This document shows, one piece after another, positions 1 to 6,682 of a stretch of DNA of 25,269 bases; position 1 is the stretch's first letter, and each line of letters starts with the position of its first letter. Under the pieces are notes generated by a model. The model had not been told where the DNA came from and made no database searches. It saw nothing but the letters and a program-made list of their open reading frames with translations. This stretch comes from Deltaproteobacteria bacterium (GTDB lineage: Bacteria > Desulfobacterota > Syntrophia > Syntrophales > UBA2210): assembly GCA_011056825.1 (NCBI GenBank), contig DSBH01000137.1:1-25269 (forward strand). Reading direction: 5' to 3'. Made by a program: the position numbers and the translations under genes.

Positions 1-2
1 AG

Positions 3-698
3 GAAACGTTGACAACACCACCGGGCACGGAGCGATCGACGGACTCTGACTCCGTTGTTCTCGTGCACGCCACGCCGGACGGCGATAATATGATTCTCGC
101 GTCGCTCATGCAGCGCGTGTCGGGACGGCCACTCGTCAACTGCCTGGACGAGGCGCAACGCCTCTCGCCGGCCGAGAGAGAAGCCCTCATGAAAACCGCC
201 TGCTCCCGCATGGAGGCCTACGACGCGCCGCTCCGGGAATTTGAAACGGCGGATCTGGTCTTCGAGGTTGTCATCAGCGCCTCCTGTTTCGCCCAGATGA
301 AACGGCACCGCATGGCAACCATCATCAGCCGTGATTACGATCCCGCCCTCGGCGCGACCGTTCCCGAAACCATAATAAACGTCGGCATGGAGAAACCGTT
401 CCGGGCCATGATCGAACGAACGAACGGCGTCTATGAGCGCCTGCGGGACGACGCCCCGGGAGCGGCAGCGTATATCCTGACTAACGCGCACCGCAGACGG
501 GTTATCGTGAAGATGAACGTGCGGGAACTGTACCGCGTCTCGCGGCTCCGGGAAGACCGGCACGCCCAGTGGGACATTCGTCATACGGCGCGGCGCATGG
601 TCGAACTGGCCGGGGATGTCATGCCGCTCTCGCTTATGTTCGCCGGCGGCAAGGACGCCTTTCAGGAAATGAAGCGGGACCGCCTGGAGGAAAAATAA
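3..698 (+). CDS. ThyX-like domain protein (degenerate; probably 5'-partial)
   Basis: The protein resembles FAD-dependent thymidylate synthase ThyX over its whole length. The opening (VVLVHATPD), the central RHR motif (QMKRHRMATIISRDYD) and the C-terminal block (AQWDIRHTARRMVELA) follow the order seen in ThyX. The signature is degraded. The usual RHRxxSxNExSxR reads RHRMATIISRDYD, so the serine is Thr and the later Glu, Ser and Arg are not in register, and thymidylate synthase activity is doubtful. The first possible start in the window is TTG at 9, with AGGA at 1-4 only four bases before it. The frame is open to the left edge. I infer this is the second, degenerate half of a tandem ThyX protein, joined by a Thr/Ser/Asp-rich linker. 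The alternative is a stand-alone TTG-initiated ThyX paralogue. It ends 59 bp before the FmdB-type gene and probably shares its transcript. Confidence 0.7.
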   Translation, partial: ETLTTPPGTERSTDSDSVVLVHATPDGDNMILASLMQRVSGRPLVNCLDEAQRLSPAEREALMKTACSRMEAYDAPLREFETADLVFEVVISASCFAQMKRHRMATIISRDYDPALGATVPETIINVGMEKPFRAMIERTNGVYERLRDDAPGAAAYILTNAHRRRVIVKMNVRELYRVSRLREDRHAQWDIRHTARRMVELAGDVMPLSLMFAGGKDAFQEMKRDRLEEK

Positions 699-757
699 CA
701 GAAGAAGCGCCGGCGGTGGCCCTCGCCCCGGCGGAACGAAGTTATCGAGGTTGTTTC

Positions 758-1267
758 ATGCCCATCTACGAGTTTTACTGTGACCGGTGTAATACCATTT
801 ATAATTTTTTTTCGAAGCGGATCAACACGGAGACGATCCCCCGGTGCCCCTCCTGTAAAACAGTGAAGCTGCAACGGCGGATGTCCGTTTTTGCCACCAT
901 CTCGGCCGACCGACGAGGCGACGATGATGAGGGCATGGACGAGGGTCTTTCCGCCGTGGACGAACAACGCATGGAGCGGGCCATGGCGATGCTCGCCCGC
1001 GAATCGGAGGGGCTCGACGAGGAAAATCCCCGGCAGGCGGCGCAATTGATGAGAAAACTGGCCGATTCGACGGGTCTTGAACTGAACCCGGAGATGCAGG
1101 AAGCTCTGAGCCGTATCGAGCGGGGCGAGGACCCGGACAAGATCGAGGAAGACCTGGGCGACCTCCTGACCGATGAGAATCCTTTCATTATCAGGCAGTC
1201 GACCCGGGGAAAGGGATCGAAAAAACCGCCGCCGAGGGTGGACGAAACACTGTATGACCTCGAGTAG
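758..1267 (+). CDS. FmdB-family zinc-ribbon protein with long acidic tail
   Basis: This 169-residue protein starts MPIYEFYCDRC, the typical opening of the FmdB/putative regulatory zinc-ribbon family. The zinc knuckle is C8-x2-C11 with C30-x2-C33 (CPSC). The ribbon is followed by about 120 residues rich in Glu, Asp and Arg with helical character (roughly 60-150), longer than the usual short tail of the family. I chose ATG 758 because the zinc ribbon begins exactly there and an AGG-containing site (746-750) lies upstream; the frame is open further left, but those residues are not family-like. The molecular role of FmdB proteins is not well established; a regulatory or nucleic-acid-binding role is usually assumed. 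It follows the ThyX-like gene by 59 bp on the same strand, and no clear terminator follows, only the hairpin repeats. Confidence 0.85.
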   Translation: MPIYEFYCDRCNTIYNFFSKRINTETIPRCPSCKTVKLQRRMSVFATISADRRGDDDEGMDEGLSAVDEQRMERAMAMLARESEGLDEENPRQAAQLMRKLADSTGLELNPEMQEALSRIERGEDPDKIEEDLGDLLTDENPFIIRQSTRGKGSKKPPPRVDETLYDLE

Positions 1268-1326
1268 AAATAATTTGTGAACCGCCTGCGAACCCGGGGG
1301 ATCGGCATATGGCTCTCGTGCTTAGC

Positions 1327-1398
1327 ACACCCCCACCCCAACCCTTCCCCGTCAAGGGGGAGGGGGTTGTCCTCGTATTACACGGTCTGCACCACTGA
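1327..1398. repeat. REP-like hairpin repeat, copy 1
   Basis: This 72-bp unit matches 1693-1764 at a constant offset of 366 bp with no indels and a handful of substitutions. Its core can fold as a nine-pair stem (CCCTTCCCC, loop GTCAA, GGGGGAGGG, one G-T wobble), followed by a conserved flank including GTATTACACGG. It lies beyond the end of the FmdB gene. It could slow transcription or protect mRNA 3' ends, but there is no U-tract, so it is not a standard terminator. Confidence 0.75.
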
Positions 1399-1516
1399 AA
1401 GCCCCGCGCAAGAACTACCGTAAGCACGACACGTCAAGACCATTGCACACATGGTCGCGGACAAGGCACTGAAATCACGAGGAATGTGGCGAGCGCCTTG
1501 CACAACCCCTGTAATC

Positions 1517-1586
1517 GTCATGCCGGCGCAGGCCGGTATCCAGAAAGCCATTGATAATACTGGATTCCGGTTTTCACCGGAATAAC
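1517..1586. repeat. Palindromic REP/MITE-type element
   Basis: Two inverted arms face each other: GTCATGCCGGCGCAGGCCGG...ATCCAG on the left and CTGGATTCCGG...ACCGGAATAAC on the right. Each arm also folds on itself (CCGGC/GCCGG and TTCCGGT/ACCGGAA), and the ATCCAG/CTGGAT parts pair across the centre. This is the widespread intergenic palindrome class of the GTCATxCCGGCGxAGGCCGGxATCCAG type. It is presumably a non-autonomous transposable or REP sequence. Confidence 0.75.
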
Positions 1587-1692
1587 ACAAACCGGTGTTT
1601 GGTATAGTTGTGTGAGGATGTCGAGGAATGAGGCGCAGTATAACCTGCCCCGCAGTGACGAGAAACTGGCATTCAGCTCTTGTGCCTGTAGT

Positions 1693-1764
1693 ACACCCCC
1701 ACCCCGGCCCTCTCCCGTCGAGGGGGAGGGGGTTATCCGCGTATTACACGGCCTGCATCATTGA
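1693..1764. repeat. REP-like hairpin repeat, copy 2 (overlaps the end of the adaptor gene)
   Basis: This is the second copy of the 72-bp unit at 1327-1398. The stem is CCCTCTCCC, loop GTCGA, GGGGGAGGG. Its right end contains the stop codon (1758-1760) and last codon of the leftward adaptor gene, so the repeat has supplied the 3' end of that reading frame. As the first hairpin beyond the leftward operon, it may limit read-through or stabilise the mRNA end. Confidence 0.75.
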
Positions 1765-2483
1765 TAAAAACGCACCCGGCAGTTCAACCCCGCCGGCAGG
1801 CGGTGGCCTGGATTGGGAAGCCGCACGCGGACGCCGAAGGTGCCGCTTGCCGCGTCTATGACTTCGTCGACGATTACGACCGTGCCGTCGTACGACCCGC
1901 CGACCGGTTCCTGCGGATGTACTTCGGCCTTCATCCCTTTTTCGATTGTTCCGTAATATTCGACGGGCACCACGACTTCCACATTCAACGGATCGATGCG
2001 GACTATTTTCATGATCGACCCTTCGCCGATGTACTCACCCGGACCGAGGTGTCGCTCCACTACGATGCCGTTCACGGGACTCGTGATCGTTCGAAGTTTC
2101 AGCCGCTCTTTCGCCTCCCGCAACTGGAGCTCCATGACGAGAACTTCTGTTTCCATTTCGTCCTTTTCATGGCTCGAAATGAGCTGCTTCTCGTAAAGCT
2201 CCTCGTTCCGACGGACCCGGCGCCTGCCGAACTCCAGGCGTGCCTCGGCAAGCTCGACCTGGGCCTTTTCAACACCCGATTTCAGGAGTGCAAGTACCTC
2301 TCCCTTCTTTATGCGGTCGCCGCGCTCGACGACGACCCGCTCGATAATACCCGGCTCCTGGCTGCTCACCTCGATAAGATCGCTCGGTTCCATAAGCCCC
2401 CGGTGAAACAGATCCTCGGCGACGCCGTCCGCCGGCCAGAAACAACACACTGCCAAGCATATCCACAGGAAAATATTTTTCAT
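1758..2483 (-). CDS. Secreted HlyD/RND-type periplasmic adaptor
   Basis: This 241-residue protein starts with an N-terminal signal peptide (MKNIFLWICLAVCCFW..., likely cleavage after VA at 22). It then has a half lipoyl motif (EVSSQEPGIIERVVVERGDRIKKGE, about 38-63), a charged coiled-coil hairpin (about 70-132), the second lipoyl half (TITSPVNGIVVERHLGPGEYI) and a beta-barrel region to the C-terminus. This is the layout of membrane-fusion adaptor proteins of efflux and type I systems, but it is short and exported rather than anchored by a TM helix. ATG 2483 is chosen because it puts the signal peptide at the N-terminus; the open frame upstream of it overlaps secA. It begins 7 bp after the SecA-like stop and is the last gene of the leftward operon. 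The stop lies inside REP copy 2. The function in export is inferred from context. Confidence 0.85.
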   Translation of the reverse strand: MKNIFLWICLAVCCFWPADGVAEDLFHRGLMEPSDLIEVSSQEPGIIERVVVERGDRIKKGEVLALLKSGVEKAQVELAEARLEFGRRRVRRNEELYEKQLISSHEKDEMETEVLVMELQLREAKERLKLRTITSPVNGIVVERHLGPGEYIGEGSIMKIVRIDPLNVEVVVPVEYYGTIEKGMKAEVHPQEPVGGSYDGTVVIVDEVIDAASGTFGVRVRLPNPGHRLPAGLNCRVRFYQ

Positions 2484-2490
2484 GATCCTT

Positions 2491-4497
2491 TCACTCGCTC
2501 CTTCCGGAAAACGACAATGTGTCGCTTCGTTCCTCGTCGTACCGGAGCAATCGTTTGCGGACTCCCGCGTGGACCCTTTCCACCCGCCGCTGGGCATTTT
2601 TCATGACTCGCCTTCCCATCGGTCCCCACAGGTTCGAACCGCTCCTGTTCATTATCTGTAACGCCCTGCCGGACAGGCCTTGATACCCGTCCCGCATCAG
2701 CGGATCCTCGAAAGAGATAAAAACCTCGCATCGACCGGGCTCCCCCTGGCGTCCGCAACGACCCGCGAGCTGGCGGTCGATGCGCCCGGCCTCGTGTCGC
2801 TCTGTCATGAGAACGTGCAATCCTCCCAGGTCGGCCATGCCCCGGTCAAGTTTAATGTCCGTTCCCCGTCCCGCCATGTTCGTGGCGATGGTGACGCGTT
2901 CCGGCTCACCGGCCCGGGCCACGATGAGCGCCTCCTCCCGATCTTGCTTCGCGTTTAACACCTGGTGCGGAATACCCCGGCCGTCAAGGAGCCGGCTCAG
3001 GCGTTCCGAAGCCGCGACGGTTCGTGTCCCGATGAGTACCGGCACGCCGCGCCCGTGAAGCGTTTCCACGCGTTCCGTGACGCGCTCATATTTTTCGTCC
3101 AGCGTGCGGAACACCTCGTCGCGGATTATTTTTCTTTTGAGGGGCCTGTTGGTGGGAATGCGGACAATGGGAAGACCATAGATGGACCAGAGTTCCCTCC
3201 GGACTTCCCGGGCCGTCCCCGTCATGCCGGACAATTTCAGGTACCGGCGGAAAAAACGCTGGTAGCTGATGCGCGCGACCGTTTCCCGCTGCCCCGTTAT
3301 ATCGCATCCCTCCTTGGCTTCTATAAGCTGGTGCAGGCCGCCTTCCCAGGACCGGTCGGGCATCACCCGCCCGGTAAATTCGTCGATGATCTGGACCTTC
3401 CCGTCGCTCACGAGGTACTGTTCGTCACGACTGTACAGGTGCAGGGCCGTCAGGGCTTTCCGGGCCAGTTCCTCGCGTCTGATGGGACTCTGCCAGACAG
3501 GCCCCATGTTTTCCGTCGCCAGGCGGATTTCTTCACGGCCGCCGTCCGTCATGACAATAGCCCGCACGGCCTGGTCGGCTTCGTACTCGATGCGGTAGTG
3601 AACCTTTTCCTTCAGGTTCCCCGCAATGGCCAGTGCCTGTTTCATCGTCCGTTCTTCGTCCGCCGACACGTCGCTCCGCGATATGATGAGCGGCGTCCGG
3701 GCCTCATCCACCAGGACGCTGTCCGCTTCATCCACGATGGTGTAGTGAAGCCCGCGCAGGAGCAGCCGGTCGCTTCTCCCCTCTCCCCGGGACAGGTGCT
3801 CGGCATGGAGTTGAAGCTCGTCGACGATGTCGCCCAGGGTAATGCGGTCTCTCAGGTAATCGAACACCACTTCCTTGTTGGTGCAGTACGTGATGTCGCA
3901 TCCGTAAGCGGCGCGTCGCTGGGCGGGCGTCTTGTCATGAACGACGCACCCGACCGAGAGGCCGAAAAAGCGGTACAGCTCGCCCATGAGCCCGGCATCG
4001 CGGTCCGTCAGGTAGTCGTTGACGGTGATCACGTGAACCGGTATGCCGGCCAGGGCCACCGTGGCCGCGGGCAGTGTCGCCACCAGCGTTTTGCCCTCGC
4101 CCGTTTCCATTTCCGCCAGCAGTCCCTTTAACAGGGCGTATCCTCCCATGAGCTGGCAGTCGAAATGTCGCATTCCCAGGACCCGTGTGGCGGCCTCCCT
4201 GATGAGGGCGAAAGATTCCCCGACCAGCGGCGGCGAAAATCCCTCCATACGCATCCTCCGCCGCAGGGGCCCGCTCCGTTCCTTCAGTTCATCATCCGAA
4301 AGCCTGTCCAGTCCCTCGGCCGCCTTCTCCACGCGCCCGATGATCCGTTTCAGCAACACCGCGCGGCCGCTCCAGGGGCGAACGAAGTATCCCGCAGTCT
4401 CCCACGCCATCCGGTCGAGGAATGTCTTGCGTCCCTCTTTTTTCTCCGGTCGGGCGAAGTGATCGGCCCGGGGCCAGTTTGAAACGGATCCGAACAT
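2491..4497 (-). CDS. Short SecA-like ATPase (lacks wing, two-helix finger and C-terminal linker)
   Basis: This 668-residue SecA-type motor has an N-terminal DEAD-motor domain with Walker A METGEGKT (130-137) and VDEAD (255-259), followed by IDEFTGRVM (370-378) and the motif SGMTGTA (423-429). The second motor domain has ATNMAGRGTDIKL (538-550) and QLAGRCGRQGEPG (576-588). The preprotein-crosslinking region lies at about 225-370. Canonical SecA is about 830-900 residues. This one stops shortly after the equivalent of the LLEYDDV part of the long scaffold helix (here RLLRYDEE), so the helical wing, the two-helix finger and the zinc-binding tail are absent. It is not frameshifted: the next gene starts 7 bp later. 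It lies between an M50/HlyD fusion and a HlyD adaptor on the same strand, so it is probably an accessory SecA dedicated to this export machine rather than the housekeeping enzyme. Confidence 0.9.
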   Translation of the reverse strand: MFGSVSNWPRADHFARPEKKEGRKTFLDRMAWETAGYFVRPWSGRAVLLKRIIGRVEKAAEGLDRLSDDELKERSGPLRRRMRMEGFSPPLVGESFALIREAATRVLGMRHFDCQLMGGYALLKGLLAEMETGEGKTLVATLPAATVALAGIPVHVITVNDYLTDRDAGLMGELYRFFGLSVGCVVHDKTPAQRRAAYGCDITYCTNKEVVFDYLRDRITLGDIVDELQLHAEHLSRGEGRSDRLLLRGLHYTIVDEADSVLVDEARTPLIISRSDVSADEERTMKQALAIAGNLKEKVHYRIEYEADQAVRAIVMTDGGREEIRLATENMGPVWQSPIRREELARKALTALHLYSRDEQYLVSDGKVQIIDEFTGRVMPDRSWEGGLHQLIEAKEGCDITGQRETVARISYQRFFRRYLKLSGMTGTAREVRRELWSIYGLPIVRIPTNRPLKRKIIRDEVFRTLDEKYERVTERVETLHGRGVPVLIGTRTVAASERLSRLLDGRGIPHQVLNAKQDREEALIVARAGEPERVTIATNMAGRGTDIKLDRGMADLGGLHVLMTERHEAGRIDRQLAGRCGRQGEPGRCEVFISFEDPLMRDGYQGLSGRALQIMNRSGSNLWGPMGRRVMKNAQRRVERVHAGVRKRLLRYDEERSDTLSFSGRSE

Positions 4498-4519
4498 AGC
4501 GGCTCTGCACCAGTTGTTC

Positions 4520-6667
4520 CTACAGGTTGAAGGTTTTCATGAAAACACGGCGTAAAGTACGATACCACTGGGACGCGAGTGTTTCGGATTCGTGTTCGAA
4601 TCGCAGGTGCACCCGGGCCCCGAGCCTGTCCTCGATACGCTCGTCCAGCTCGACTTCGAAGTAAAACAGGGGTTCGAAGGAACGTCGCGCCTCGCTTTCC
4701 CGTGGATCGAGAGCGAAGGAACCGCCTCCTTCCAGCGCGAAGGCCAACGTCGGCAGTTCCGTCGAAGCCGCCGGCATTTCCCTCACCAGCCGGGCTGGAA
4801 TGCTCTGAAAAACGCGGCCCGCCGGGCGTGCCGTCACGGAACGGACATCATGGCGGATCTTGCCCACCTGGACCTGGGAAACCGGCACGAGCACGGAAAG
4901 TTCTTCGTAATTCACCACGTATCCCAGTTCTTCACCACGGCGGATGAAACGCCCCGGCAGATCAACGGCGTTGGGAAGAATAAACAGGCCGTCCCTGGAA
5001 CTGCTGACAACCAAGGCGTCCCGGCGCTCACGCGCCACTTCCAGCTCCTCTTCGATAAGGACGACCTCTTCACGCAGAATCCGCTCCTCCGTGCGGTCCG
5101 TGGCAAGGGCTTCACGGTGACGGGCCTGGTATTCCCGAAGTCTGGCCTCCAGCACTTGGACCTCTTTCTCGATATCGGGATTTTTCAGGATCATCAGGGC
5201 GTCTCCGCGCCCCACGGGCGAACCGGGCAATGCCACGATTTCTCGAACTGTTCCGGAAGCACCCGCGCGGACCCGCGCCTGCTCGTCCGGCCAGAAGACG
5301 CCTTCCGCCATGGTGGTCGAGGGAACCCGAACGAAAAATACCAGAGCGAGAACCACCGCGGCGCATCCAAGCGAGAAAGCGACGATACGGGCGCGCCTTT
5401 TGTACAGTTCCGGGTCTGATACCACGGTCCTGATAACCCTGAAAAACGGAACGGCCACAAGACCCACCAGGGCCCACAGGGCGATAAGAACGCCTATGAA
5501 AAAGAATTTCCCCGACACGAAGAGCGCGATCCGTATGCTGATGAAAATCCGGTAGATGAAGGACGCGATACTGTACGTAACCAGCCACGCCGCCTCACGG
5601 CCGTCGGCGAGGGAGAAACGCGCCTCGTCGTTCCTGATAATGTACCGTTGCGCCAGGTACCCGACATAGCGGTTCGAGCGGTTTCCCAAGTTGGGTATTT
5701 CCAGCAGATCCGCCAGCACGTAATAGGCATCGAAACGAAGCAGCGGATTCCCGTTGAAAAATATGGTGGAGACGCCGGCGACGAGCATGACGTTGAAAGC
5801 GACCGCCCTGACGGCGCCCGGTTCCAGGTTGACCCAGAGAATCATCGCCAGCGACGCGATGAGCATCTCCGCGGCAATACCGATGAATCCAACGACCATC
5901 CTTCGTTTCTTGTCTCTGAACGCGGACGCCGTCGACGCGTCGAGGTAGGGAACGGGCACGAACACGAGCAGCATGATGCCCATTTCGTGCACCTCGCCGC
6001 CCCAGTGTTTCACCGACCAGGCGTGGGCGAATTCGTGAACGGTTTTGACCACGGGATAAATGAACCAGAGAAGAACCAGGTTTTCCAGGGCCAGCACCCG
6101 GTCGGCGAGATTCATGGTCAACTCGTCCCAGTGCATGACGGCGAGCGACACAGCCGTCACAACCAAAACCGACCAGGCTATTAAGGCGTAAACACTGAAA
6201 AAGGGTGCCGCCAGTTTCCTGGTTCGTTCAAGAAAACGGTCAGGATCCAGAAGAGGAATGCGGACCGCCACGGGAGAGCGTATCCGGCTCAAGAATTGCT
6301 TTTTTTTGTCCTCTCGGCTGCGGTGCTGAATATTGCCGACGTCCGGCGCTGTGTCCGACCTGAGAACGTCGGCCTGGTTCAATTTCGAAACCAGGGTAAT
6401 CACTTCTTCCTGCGTGGGCATGTCGTCACCGAGATGCAGGCAGGCGGCTTCCCATATTTCCTGGAGCGTGCGTGACCCGTCCATGAGACCGATCAGGTAA
6501 TAGGCTTCCTCGGTGAAGCGGTGGAACCGTCCCGTCGAGTGATCCTGGAGCACATACCAGGCCTCTCCCCTGAAGGTGTGGCGGTGAATTTCCGCGTGAC
6601 CCCGCAGAATGGGCCTGAGACCCGCGACGCGGTACCAGGAACTGCTGTAAAGGTTTTTTTCAGACAT
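4520..6667 (-). CDS. PqqD-like / M50 (site-2) protease / HlyD fusion membrane protein
   Basis: This 715-residue fusion begins with a PqqD-like winged-helix module (about 14-105, LQDHSTGRFHRFTEEAYYL then a tail-end helix pair), the class of domain that binds leader peptides in peptide-modifying systems. A multi-helix membrane part follows (about 155-445), with the zinc motif HEFAH (211-215) and the second metal ligand region NGNPLLRFDAYY (305-316, Asp313), as in site-2 proteases. After the last TM (about 428-446) come lipoyl-type motifs (ARVRAGASGTVREIVALPG), a coiled coil (about 497-552) and a HlyD-like barrel. All catalytic residues expected for M50 are visible. The gene is 15 bp after the GAF-HlyD stop and 22 bp before the SecA-like start, so one transcript is likely. 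Its substrate is unknown; the giant protein or a small peptide is possible. YydH-like and other bacteriocin-linked M50 proteins share this build. Confidence 0.85.
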   Translation of the reverse strand: MSEKNLYSSSWYRVAGLRPILRGHAEIHRHTFRGEAWYVLQDHSTGRFHRFTEEAYYLIGLMDGSRTLQEIWEAACLHLGDDMPTQEEVITLVSKLNQADVLRSDTAPDVGNIQHRSREDKKKQFLSRIRSPVAVRIPLLDPDRFLERTRKLAAPFFSVYALIAWSVLVVTAVSLAVMHWDELTMNLADRVLALENLVLLWFIYPVVKTVHEFAHAWSVKHWGGEVHEMGIMLLVFVPVPYLDASTASAFRDKKRRMVVGFIGIAAEMLIASLAMILWVNLEPGAVRAVAFNVMLVAGVSTIFFNGNPLLRFDAYYVLADLLEIPNLGNRSNRYVGYLAQRYIIRNDEARFSLADGREAAWLVTYSIASFIYRIFISIRIALFVSGKFFFIGVLIALWALVGLVAVPFFRVIRTVVSDPELYKRRARIVAFSLGCAAVVLALVFFVRVPSTTMAEGVFWPDEQARVRAGASGTVREIVALPGSPVGRGDALMILKNPDIEKEVQVLEARLREYQARHREALATDRTEERILREEVVLIEEELEVARERRDALVVSSSRDGLFILPNAVDLPGRFIRRGEELGYVVNYEELSVLVPVSQVQVGKIRHDVRSVTARPAGRVFQSIPARLVREMPAASTELPTLAFALEGGGSFALDPRESEARRSFEPLFYFEVELDERIEDRLGARVHLRFEHESETLASQWYRTLRRVFMKTFNL

Positions 6668-6682
6668 GCTATTTTTTTGTTC

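Noticed and set aside
1378..1590. Leftward open frame containing FWIPACAGMT
   Set aside because: It is the usual false translation of the GTCATGCCGGCGCAGG palindrome, not a gene.
1693..1740. Classical rho-independent terminator
   Set aside because: The stem is strong but no T-run follows on either strand; kept only as a REP-like hairpin.
1628..1861. Open frame encoding a peptide with HPHPGPLPSRGRG
   Set aside because: This peptide type is a well-known artefact of translating C/G-rich REP-like hairpins. The frame lies on repeat copy 2 and overlaps the real adaptor gene.
2483..2597. Upstream extension of the HlyD adaptor to 2597
   Set aside because: It would overlap secA by over 100 bp and bury the signal peptide; ATG 2483 places it at the N-terminus.
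1761..2606. Long rightward frame over the adaptor gene
   Set aside because: It is antisense to a clear HlyD-type protein, has no recognisable motif, and arises from high-GC codon bias.
2965..4131. Rightward 388-codon frame over the secA-like gene
   Set aside because: It is a complement of conserved SecA motor motifs; composition rich in His, Pro and Arg is typical of a shadow frame.
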